Source: Zizania palustris (lineage: Eukaryota > Streptophyta > Magnoliopsida > Poales > Poaceae). From it: a stretch of DNA of 64,000 bases. The position numbers were made by a program, and so were the translations under genes. The notes below the pieces were generated by a model, which saw only the letters and a list, made by a program, of their open reading frames with translations, was not told the origin of the DNA and did no database searches. Every line of letters starts with the position of its first letter. The stretch's first letter is position 1. Positions 11,157 through 20,508 of this stretch are shown here, piece by piece. The stretch is taken from contig JAAALK010000082.1 in assembly GCA_019279435.1 (NCBI GenBank), positions 81,998,989 to 82,062,988 on the forward strand. Reading direction: 5' to 3'.

Positions 11157-11277
11157 ATTTGCTAGATCTATCACATTTTTGGTCAAACTTACCGTCTTCT
11201 GGTATTTTGCACATTTTGACCATTAGTGACATTTTTGGGTGTAAATAGATTGCTACCTTCATTTCCCTACTACAACA

Positions 11278-11987
11278 CTTAGCAGATTCGGTCTCCAGGC
11301 CGAATTGGCACTTGATCTCTGTTCTTGTTGCAGGTTTTCACTCTTGGAGCTCCTTTGTCGGAGGTGTCCGAAGCCAGGAAACTAGTTTCAGAGGCTGCTA
11401 GAATACCCTTCGGTAGAACCCCTGCTTCGACTACCCATGCCGGACCCGTCACGTTGTTGTCGGCCTGGTCGAGTCCCACACACCGGAGCACTCCGCAGCA
11501 GGCTTCATCACGTCAGGCTTCATCATGACTACACTTCGCGCTAGACGAAGTCATGCTAGCGTGTTGCGTTGGAGTATTTTTGTTGTGTCAAAGACTTCGC
11601 GCCGAGATATGTTCGGAGATGATTTCGCGTCGAGATCTGTTCGGAGCCTGCCTTCAGCCAGATCGATCCGAACGCCAAAGACTACCTTCGGTGAGAACCT
11701 TCGCATCAGACACAGAAGGCCCCTTCGGTGAACCCTTCGCACGATACACTTCGAATCAGTTAGGCTCCATTCAGCTGGCTGATTTATTTTATTTATATAT
11801 TTCTTTTGGCTAATTGGATTATTTCTGTGTGATCTAATTACATGGCGCCTCCACCCCCCTTCCACTGCTAAGGGTAGTCGGAACGCGACGTCATAGTTGT
11901 GTTATGCTTAGGCATGTTCCTAAGTATCGGCACACTTTTGGATCATCAAACTGACCCAAGTGCGGGGCACGTTTTCATGTCAACACA
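11278..11987 (+). repeat. T3 5' LTR, 3' portion (710 bp)
   Basis: Ends GTCAACACA before the spacer and primer site, the same end as the T4 LTR. Its last 150-250 bp align by eye with the T4 LTR end (a TAAGGGTAGTCGGAA phrase in T3, TTAGGGTAGTCGGAA in T4). The left part of the LTR is missing, apparently displaced by T4. No TATA box is clear in what remains; small ORFs here are not supported. Confidence 0.65.
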
Positions 11988-11992
11988 CTTTT

Positions 11993-12010
11993 TGGTGACT
12001 CCACTGGGGA
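11993..12010 (+). other. T3 primer binding site
   Basis: TGGTGACTCCACTGGGGA, five bases after the LTR end; differs from the T4 site by two bases. Confidence 0.75.
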
Positions 12011-12023
12011 AGGCTATGCCAAC

Positions 12024-12462
12024 ATGACGACTACATCTACATCGGCCACTAGTACGTCTATGATGACTACTATGTCTACATCGCCGATGGATCCTATGGG
12101 TAACGCAGATATCGACCACCGCAACATCACGACGCCTACCCTCGAAGATATCCCCGACGAGGACCGGGCAGATATCGAGGAAAGAATGAAAGCGCTACAA
12201 GATCTCATGCTTGGGAGCTATGTCAAGACATGCGCGTTCTTTATCAGGCGTGACGTCAACATCCCCGACCTCGCTCAAACCCAAGTAACACCAGTATCAC
12301 CTCCTTTATCTTCTTTAGAGATTGAGGAAAAAATAGCCGCATCACTAGATCAAGCTATTAGCGCATCACTAGCCAACCGTTTAGATTCAGCAATTAGCTC
12401 TCAAGTAGAGGCGACACTTAGAAAGGTCAGCTTTACCGAGGCCGTTCCTCTGAGTGATCGTC
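12024..12462 (+). pseudogene. T3 gag, N-terminal segment
   Basis: ATG at 12024 opens 146 codons before Sirevirus AD interrupts. The start is Thr/Ser/Met-rich, followed by an acidic stretch and a helical segment with repeated ASLDQAISASL-like phrases. The codon split by the insertion continues at 35164 in the same frame, so this is the first segment of a single interrupted Gag. The apparent stop right after 12462 belongs to the inserted LTR. Confidence 0.75.
12458..12462 (+). other. Target duplication of AD (left), TCGTC
   Basis: Matches TCGTC at 35159-35163 directly after the right LTR of AD. Confidence 0.8.
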
Positions 12463-14492
12463 ATGAGTGATTGTCATGAGTGATTGTCAACGGAAGTCAA
12501 AGAGGACACGAAGAAGAGATAAGACCTTCTATGTCTAGGATGCATGTGACTCAGTTACACGGGCAGCGAGTGACTGTCTGGCAGAGGGTCCACGAAGTCG
12601 GGCTGGCCTAATCCGGGTACATGGGCTAGGAGCAGTAGTGGATCCACTAGGATGTTGATCGGGATTGACTCAGGTACACGGGCGGCGAGCGATTGCCGGG
12701 CTAAGAGAGCTATGGAGTTGGGCCGGCCCAATCCGGGTACACTGTGAAAAGACGGTTGACGCTTTGTCAGTTTCGGCGCAAAACTGACGACCGCTGTTCT
12801 TGGATCTGACCGTTTTGAGGCGAATCCTTAGTCGCTACGAAAGCTCTGCTTCAGGATAAGTCATCTGTATTTAGGAGTTTACTATTTTGCCTTTAGGCCC
12901 ACAGTCTGTTAGTCGAGTCTGTAAAAATATCCTAAGGGCATTTTGGTCTTTTCCATTTTATTTCAGCGTCTATAAAAACCCTAAGGGTCTTTTGGTATTT
13001 TCCTAGGCTATTGGGCTGCCTATAAATAGGGCCCCAATCCCTAGGGTTAGGGTTAACTCACTTGAATTAAAAAGCAGAGTTCATCCCCTATTTTACTGTT
13101 CACACCTACCGCCGCCGCCAGCTATTTTGTTCTACTGTTCATTCTCGCGTGTGCACCGCCACCATTCGTCACTGGTTCATCAAGTTTTGTTTCTCTGACT
13201 AATTGAGAAATTACAACATCAGGTTCTATTATTCCTCTCTAGTCATTGAACGTCACGCTGTGAATCTATTTCCAGGTTGCCTCGTTTTGCGTGCCTAGCT
13301 TGCTTATTTTTTGCGACAACTTAATTTTCTGCCGTTTTGTTCTTAAGGTTTATCTTCTTTGTGTCTAGTCTTTGCTGTAGGAAAATAGCACCTTAGCTTC
13401 TAGCTAGCATCTGCAACTACTAGTTTTCTAACTCGCCTTTCTTGTTTCATGTGCTTAGCTGAAGACTTCTAGTTGCCGTGCGCCAGGCTATTCTGTTCTT
13501 GGCCTATGCAGCTAGGCTTTTTAGGCACTTCTTAAGTGTTCTACAAAAGCTACGCTGGTCTTTTTGCTTATTGTCTATCGGTCGGCAGAAGCTGCGCATC
13601 ATTTGTGTGCGTAAGAGTCTGAGTGCTGGCACAGGGTTCTCCATCCTTATGCCAAGTGGGTTCCGCTAGCCCGTGATAGTTGTATTTGTCAGCCGCGTGA
13701 AGTTTTCTATTGTTTTTTTCTTGGCATGGCGTTCTGATGGAGAGGAGAAAGGAGCTCGCACGTTTCTTGAAGCTGTTTACTTGGCCGGATCTTTCTGCTC
13801 TTTGTCACATTTCGAAGTATTTGTTCGAAGTTCAGTTAGTAGGTCCCACAACACAGCATACTCTGCTGGTTTGTGCAAGGGTTCGAACTCTGCTTTTAAT
13901 CTTCGTTTGAAGCCATTTTGTTCGGAGCAGTAGGCTTCGGTCAGGCTTCGCTCAAGGCTCTGCTTCGCTAGACTGTGGGCTTCGTAGTGACTACTTCGAT
14001 TTTTCCTGTTTGCTTCGGAGTTCGAAAAAAGGTGTTTCGAAGTTGTAGGCCTGGTGTTCGCTATTTGATTATTTAGCGAAGTGTGCTGTGGAGGTAGCTT
14101 CAAAGCTGAAGTTTGACTTCGCTGGAAATCAGCTGGCTTCGCATGAAGGCTTCAAACGGGCTTTGACAAGTATCAAACTGGAGACAACTGTGAACAGTAA
14201 GATTTCTCGTTTTACGTGCACTTAAACTAAATCCCTGTGATAATCTACTTTCGTGAAACTTGAAATGTCAATGTTTAAATGTTCTGTCAATCTGCCTATA
14301 AGCACTGATTTGGTGTCTTTATTTCTAGGACACCGGTCGTTTTTAGGCTAGATTATTTTGAGACCTGTAGACTGTTCCTATTTCTGTTAGTTGTCTGTTG
14401 AGGTGTGTTGGGTGTTTGGAGAAGGCTATTGATTCAAAAGAATTTTTTAGGCACCCATTCACCCCCCTCTAGTCGATACTTTTGGTCCTACA
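12463..14492 (+). repeat. LTR A, 5' LTR of AD (2030 bp)
   Basis: Ends TTTTGGTCCTACA two bases before the primer site. Compared with LTR D it lacks the first 45 bp and instead begins with a 13-bp phrase (ATGAGTGATTGTC) in two tandem copies. It holds a duplicated block near 12549 and 12667 and a TATA box at 13021. The right third is rich in TTCGAA and CTTCG motifs. Confidence 0.88.
13021..13028 (+). promoter_or_regulatory. TATA box in LTR A
   Basis: TATAAATA in GGCTGCCTATAAATAGGGCCCC. Confidence 0.7.
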
Positions 14493-14494
14493 AG

Positions 14495-14510
14495 TGGTAT
14501 CAGAGCCTGG
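14495..14510 (+). other. AD primer binding site
   Basis: TGGTATCAGAGCCTGG, complementary to the 3' end of initiator methionine tRNA, two bases after the LTR. Confidence 0.9.
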
Positions 14511-14557
14511 TTAGGGTTTTTCCATACCTTGACCGGTTCTAAACCCAGGTAGTGATC

Positions 14558-17320
14558 ATGACTTCTTCTGGTAAGGTCCCGTCCTTTGAAGCTTATGGCT
14601 ATAATTATTGGAAGACTCGCATGCGAGCCTATCTCATGAGCCAACGATCGGACATTTGAGATATTTGTGTTCATGCTACTTTCACCATATTGCCTGTTGC
14701 TAAGTGTAATTCTCTTAATATTATCGCCCAGCATCAGAACAACAACAAAGCAGTGAACATTTTGTTTTCTGGTTTAGGTCCCATTGAATTTGAGCGTGTG
14801 AGCCATCTCACCACTGCTAGAGAGATTTGGGCTACCCTCCATTCACACCATGATGGGATAGCCTAGGTCAAGGCTCAGCTCTATCAGACCTACCGGCGTG
14901 AATATGAGAATTTCACACAGAAGCCGGGTGAATCTGTTGAAGCCTTGTTTGGTCGCTTTCAGTCGACCATCAACAAGCTTCGGGCCAACAAGGTCGAGGG
15001 AGTTCAACTGGTCTCAGATCATGAGCAGGCGCTCAAGGTTCTCCATACCTTGGACCCTAAGATCTTGGAGATCAAGGTATCCTCTATCATTGAGAGCACC
15101 TCTTATGATACCTTGACGATTTCTAAGTTGTTTAGCAATCTCAAGGCCACAGAGGTTGATATCCAATTGAGATCAAATCTCACTGGCTCTAGATCAAAAT
15201 ATCTGGCCCTTGCTACACCTGGCCTTCTACTGACTCCTCTTATGTGAGCTGTGATGGGTTCTCCTTGATGTCTATTGAGTCGGTAGGAGATGATGATCTG
15301 TGTCTGTTTAACAACCGTGTGCGTCGTGTCTATGATAAGCAAATGTTCAAAAGACACGGCACAAAATCCGGATGCTTTGAGTGTGGTGATCTATGTCACT
15401 TCATCGCCGACTGCCCCAAGCGCAATGGTCACAAGAAGGGTACCAGTGGTGGCTCCTATGACTCCAGCAAGCACAACAGCTCCTCCTTCACAAAGGGCAA
15501 GCCCAAAACCAGATTCTTCAGAAAGGCCCTGAAGGACTACCGGCATGAGAACAAGAAGCGAGACAAGGCTTTCTTCGTCGAGATGGAGAGAAGCTACTCT
15601 AAGCGTTCTTCGTCTTCTTCCTCTTCATCTAGCTCAAGCGATGAGGAGATCGTGATCAGAAAGGGGAAGGACAAGGATGATCCGGCGGGCCTCTACTTCA
15701 TGGCATTCGGGGATAGGCCGAAGAGCCACTCACATCACCACCGAAGGTCCTACAAGAGCTTCTACTCAAAGGCTCTTGGGGATAAGGAAGAGAAGGGCTC
15801 CCGGAACAACTCCGATGATGACGACGATGAAAAGGTATCTTCTTATGAACGCGAAATCATTGATTTACTTGAAGAGAACCGTCAGGAGTTGAGATATCGG
15901 GAGAAACTGCTTAGAGGGGCTAAGAAGAGGATATATGAGCTTTAGAGTGAGCTTGCTGTGGCCAACAGCAGGATTGAGAGTCTATCTTCTTCCCCTTGCT
16001 TGGGTGGTAGCAGTGAGTGCCCAAACTGTGAGGTGTTACTGTGTGATCTGACGACTCTGAAGTTCAGGTACACAGAGAGGGTAGATGAGAGGGACACTTT
16101 GGCCACTGAGCTTGAGAGCGCTCAGCTGGAGCTGAAAGATGCTCATGCCACTGTCGTCATGCCCCGTGTTGATTTCCCATCCCATCTAGCTAGTTTAGCT
16201 GAGTTGAAAGCCAAGGGTGATGAGCAGTTGGGCGAGTTGCAGAGAGTCAGAGCTGAGCTGGAGCAGACTAGGCTAGAGCTTGAGACACTATCAGTTCCAC
16301 CCACTGTCTGTGAGAACTGCTTGTCTCTTAGATTGGAGTTGATCAAGCTAAAAGCCGAGAAGTCTATCCAGGTTGATAGAGAGTGTGAGACCTGCTTGTC
16401 TCAGGTGGAGGTTCTAGCTTCCTTGAGAGAGGAGCTAGCTGATGTTCAGAATGAGAACTTTTAACTTCGTCAGATCCTTAGTTGGGTGAGTGCCAGAGAG
16501 CCACAGCTCGGCATGATGATCTAGCAGTTTAAGAAGCATGATGGGTTTGGGGTAGGCTACACCTATACCAAGGCTAATTTTGAGAGTGCCATTAGCCGAG
16601 CAGTGGAGTGGAGTAAGATGACTCCTGAACAGAGATATCCCAAGACTCACTCCACTGAGTCTTTCAAGGCTAGTCAGCCCAAGGATGGAGTGTTCCAAGA
16701 ACAACCTAAAGCTCCACCCAAGAAGCCCATCTAGGTTCCAAAGCCCAAACACCTCTACACTTCTCTAGACTCTCAACCTAGACCCTCTCACACCATAGAG
16801 TCTACACACAACACCACCAAGCCCAAGAACCCCAAGCCTCAACCACATCCCAAGAAGCCCACCTACCACTATGAGTACTGTCAGAGACAGGCATCTTGAG
16901 GAGTTTTGCTTCAGGAGAAAGCGGGTTGAGAGAGCAGAGAGAGCTCGTGGTGGGCAGAAGCAGTTCTACCAGCAGGGTGGTAGACTGAGAGTTCCTCGAC
17001 GCGGGGAGAGGCTAGAGGCTAGGCCACATCGTGTAGGTGGTGGCAGAGGAGACGACTTTCATGCTTGTGCTCCAGAGGGTGGTGTTCGCTCCGGTTGAGC
17101 TCCAGGCCGTTCTGGATACGGTTTTGGACCTCATGGCCGAGATTTTACGCAGAACCGAGGACCGCGCTTTGAGCTGCGCTTTGGTCCAGACTCTTATGAT
17201 TCCTTCTGCTTTCTATCTTTTGAGCAGATGGCTCGACATTGGTTTAGTTCTTTTGCTAAACCTGGTGCCGGACCATTTGCACCCCCTTACAGCCACCAAT
17301 CGTGCAAGATTGAGGACTGG
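14558..17320 (+). pseudogene. AD gag (Sirevirus), decayed
   Basis: ATG at 14558 aligns with the BC start at 20509. The frame breaks at once: TGA at 14657-14659 where BC has Trp, then TAG after GCC near 14863 where BC has Gln. Recognisable parts: the N-terminal Gag domain (to about 15200), a first zinc knuckle CFECGDLCHFIADC (about 15373) of the C-x2-C-x4-H-x4-C type, a Ser-rich and Asp/Lys-rich linker (15600-15850), a long heptad-rich coiled coil (15840-16460), and a second knuckle region near 16870 that is damaged. It would have formed the particle shell; this copy cannot. Confidence 0.88.
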
Positions 17321-17329
17321 AGGATGTGT

Positions 17330-18424
17330 GGATCATAGATTCATGATGCTCTCACCACATGATGGGACATCGTAGATGGTTCTCCGGTCTCTCTCCCTCG
17401 AGCTCCAAGGAATACATCACATTCGGGAAGAGTGGTCAAGGGAAGGTACACGGAATTGGCTCAATTCGCATCTCTGACCATTTCTCTTTGAAGAATGTTG
17501 CTTTGGTTGGAAATTTGAATTTCAATTTGATTTCTGTTTCGCAACTTCTTGAGGATGGTTTAGAGGCTCATTTTAAGAAGGGCATGTCTTTAGTGGTTGA
17601 TTCTAGAGGGTCTTTGGTTTGCCAGATCTTACCCTTCGGTAAGGTTTTTCGAATTGACTTCTCTAGTTCTTTTGGCTCTTCTCGATGTTTGATTGCTGGA
17701 TCCTCCTCTGAGCTCTGGATGTGGCATAGAAGGTTAGGCCATTTGAGTTTTGATCTGCTAGTCATATTGAGCTCTATGGACCTCATCCGAGGATTGCGAA
17801 AGCTTAAGATGGAGAAGGATCTAGTTTGCCAACCCTGTCATCATGGGAAAATGGTTGCCGCTTCTCACTCACCTGTGACTCAGGTTATGACTTCGTACAT
17901 GGGAGAGCTGTTACACATGGACACTGTTTGTCCAGCTTGGGTACGCTCAGTCGGTGGGAAGTGGTACGCTCTTGTGATCATGGATGATTTTTCTCGATTC
18001 TCGTGGGTTTTCTTCTTGGAGTCTAAGGATGAGACTTTTAATTTTGTTCATGACCTGATTTTGAAGCTGAAGAATGAGAACAATGGTCGGATGCGAGCGA
18101 TTTGCTCTGACAATGGCTCTGAGTTCAAGAACTTTCAGTTCATCAGCTTCTGTATTGATCAGGGTCTTGATCATCAGTTTTCTGCTCCTTACACTCCCCC
18201 ACAGAACGGCGTTGTGGAACGAAAGAACCACATGCTAGTCGAGATGGCCAGGATGATTCTCGATGAGCATAGGACTCCTAGGCGCTTTTGGGATGAAGCC
18301 ATGAACACGACTTGCTATCTGGCCAACCACATTTTTCTTAGAGCTTACCTAGGTAAGACTTCATATGAGTGGCGGTTTGGCAGACAACCTAAGGTGAGCC
18401 ACTTGCGAGTGTTTGGCTGCAAGG
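17330..18424 (+). pseudogene. AD pol, protease and integrase part
   Basis: The protease motif DSGCSRHMTG seen in the sister elements is damaged here: the Gly codon is a stop (TGA at about 17342) and the next residues are changed. From 17359 a 361-codon frame carries the GAG-pre-integrase region, the H-H-C-C zinc finger (HRRLGH, then CQPC) and integrase D, D, E in LLHMDTVCP, CSDNGSEFKN and NGVVERKN. At 18424, inside FGCK just past the integrase core, BC is inserted; the codon is completed by 29680-29681. Confidence 0.9.
18420..18424 (+). other. Target duplication of BC (left), CAAGG
   Basis: Identical CAAGG at 29675-29679 follows LTR C. Removing one copy with BC restores the AD reading frame. 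Confidence 0.95.
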
Positions 18425-18540
18425 TAAGGAGCCATGCTGAATAGCGTGGGCCTCATGGCTCCAGATGTGATGAGTCATTGTCAACGATAGTCAAAGAGGA
18501 CTGAAGAAGAGAGGAGATATGTTGTTTCATGGGCTGCGTG

Positions 18541-18737
18541 TGACTCAGGTACACGGGCAGCGAGCGACGGTCGGGCTGAGAGAGCTGCGAAGTTGGGCTG
18601 GCCCAATCCGGGTACATGGGCCAGAAGCAGCAGAAGACCCACTGGGCTGTTGACCAGGATTGACTCAGGTACACGGGCGGTGAGTGATTGCCGGGCTGAG
18701 AGAGCTGCGGAATCGGGCCAGCCCAATCCGGGTACCT
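18541..18737 (+). repeat. 120-bp period duplication in LTR B
   Basis: Two copies of a 77-bp phrase starting TGACTCAGGTACACGGGC and ending CCCAATCCGGGTAC, starting at 18541 and 18661. The same pair occurs in LTRs A, C, D, E and F, so it predates the split of these subfamilies. Confidence 0.85.
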
Positions 18738-18991
18738 GGTGCAAAGTCGGTGGAGGCTTTGTCAGTTTCGGCGCAAAACTGACAACCGTTGATCTTGTAT
18801 CAAACTATCCAGAAGAGAATCCGTAGTCGCTACGAAAGCTTAGCTTCCGGATAAGTCATCTATATCTCTAGGCCCACAGTCAGTCAGTCGTGTCTGTAAA
18901 AATTCCTAAGGGCAGTTGAGTCTTTTCCTTTATTTTAGCATCTGTAAAAACCCTAAGGGGCTGGTGGAATATTCTAGGCCATTGGGCAGCC

Positions 18992-18999
18992 TATAAATA
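18992..18999 (+). promoter_or_regulatory. TATA box in LTR B
   Basis: TATAAATA in GGGCAGCCTATAAATACGGCC, conserved in all Sirevirus LTRs here. Confidence 0.75.
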
Positions 19000-20445
19000 C
19001 GGCCCCAATTGCTAGGGTTGGACTACCCTTCCAGAATTCACTTTTCAATCTATTGGGTCACTTTTTGCTTCCTGAAGTTTCTCTCTCCTGTGTATGATCC
19101 GCCAGGCTGCTTGCTGCTGTTCATCCTGTTTGTTCCCTATTTTGGATGATTCTATTCCTTCTGCTTCATGTGTAGCATCTCATTATTAGCTCTGCTGATT
19201 CATTTTGTTGCGCACAACAAATTTATTCCTGAGTTTTGATGCTTTTGTTGCCTCTGTTCTTCACGCAAGTAGTAGTAGTTCTTGTTGTTGCAAGTAGTAC
19301 TACTTCTCTGTAGCAACAGTACACTGGTACTATAGCTTGCTTTTTACTGCGTAGCTTTTTGATCGAGTTGACAGGGCTAAAATCCCTTTTCTGGTTGTTT
19401 CTAGCGAAGCCCCTTCTCTCTGTTCGAAGTCCCTCAGCTTCGTGAGGCAGGCTTCGATCTGACATCCTCGAGGGCTCCGCTTGAACTTCGACTTCATTTT
19501 GTGTACTGTGTTGCTAACTTTGGAGTACGATTTTGAGCGGTCATCTTTACATACTATGACCGTCTGTGCGAAGGTATACTCCGACAGGCTTCGAAGTTGA
19601 TTTCGAAGCTAGTCTCTCTGATATACTTCGCTCGACGTGTAGTCTCTGAGATCTTTCTGTTGTCGTCATTTTCGAGGGTTACAGCTTGTGAGTTCAAAGC
19701 TTATCATTCGAAGTGTGTTTGTGATCTTCGACTTCTTGTGTGTCAACATCAGCATACTTCGATTCGAACTAGTCTGTGGTTCGAAGGTCATACCTCGATA
19801 CTGCTAGCTTCGAAGGTAACCTCGTTGGCTTTGAAGTAGATCTTGCTGTTGTGTGTTTGGCTTCGCTCATCTTTCGAAGGTTGCTTTTCTGTGCATCGTG
19901 TTCGAAGTTTTCTGTTCGAAGGTTAAGCTTCGAAGTACGTTGTCCGAAGTAAGCTTCGACACTGTCATACTTCGTTTCGAAGCATACTTCGCTCTTTGCC
20001 ACACTCGAACTAGGATAGACAACCAACCTTTGGCACTTTCACAACAGCCTTCGGCAGGCTTCTCAACTAATCTCTGAAGCAGGCCTCGACCAGCGAAGCA
20101 GACTCCGCCCAGTGAAGCAGGCTTCGTCAAGTTTCGAACAGGAGACAGATTTGAACAGTGACTTCTCATCTCACTTTATTTATACTTAGTTCATCCATTG
20201 AGAAGTATAATCTGCCATGTATTGAATATCTTTGTTTATCTACCTAGTGGCACTGCTTTAGTGTTTTCTCTGTTTTTGTCATATGTTGCTTCTAGGCTAG
20301 ATATCTTTAGACTTAGGCAATCTGTTCATACTTTGCTGCTTAGTATTTTGAGGTGCGTTGGGTACTGGGAGTAGGCCATTGATTCGAAAGAATTTTCAAG
20401 GCGCCCATTCACCCCCCCTCTGGTCGCAACTTTCGGTCCTACAAG

Positions 20446-20461
20446 TGGTATCAGAGCCTGG
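20446..20461 (+). other. BC primer binding site
   Basis: TGGTATCAGAGCCTGG, two bases after LTR B, matching initiator methionine tRNA. Confidence 0.92.
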
Positions 20462-20508
20462 TTAGGGTTTTTCCGTACCTTAACCGGTTCTAAACCCCAG
20501 TAGTGATC

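Larger units (their letters stand above)
9904..11277 (-). mobile_element. Tat-related gypsy element T4, 5' end only
   Basis: Read on the minus strand: a full LTR (11277-9979), a 5-nt spacer, a primer site (9973-9956) and the first codons of gag, cut at 9904 by Tat-1. Its LTR end, spacer and primer site match those of T3 in opposite orientation, so two related elements meet head to head. The flank at 11278-11282 (CTTAG) would be one copy of its target duplication; the other is outside the window. Confidence 0.75.
9979..11277 (-). repeat. T4 5' LTR (1299 bp)
   Basis: Minus-strand start TGTTGTAGTAGGG at 11277 and end CAACACA at 9979. A TATA box lies at 10968-10975. The body is loaded with copies of a CCGGTC-n-GACCGG palindrome. 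No ORF here is credible; those present arise from the GC-rich palindromes. Confidence 0.72.
18425..20443 (+). repeat. LTR B, 5' LTR of BC (2019 bp)
   Basis: Starts TAAGGAGCC (TG changed to TA; LTR C has TGAGGAGCC) and ends TTTCGGTCCTACA. A block is repeated at exactly 120 bp (18541 and 18661). TATA box at 18992. The part from about 19390 to 20140 is dense in TTCGAAG palindromes. Confidence 0.95.

Noticed and set aside
14495..14510. tRNA-like matches (TGGTATCAGAGC) at four sites
   Set aside because: These are primer binding sites next to LTRs, not tRNA genes; no cloverleaf around them.
12463..18424. Alternative pairing of LTRs A with B and C with D as two neighbouring elements
   Set aside because: Subfamily marks pair A with D and B with C, CAAGG and TCGTC flank those pairs, LTR C has no primer site after it, and pol phase continues from 18424 to 29680.
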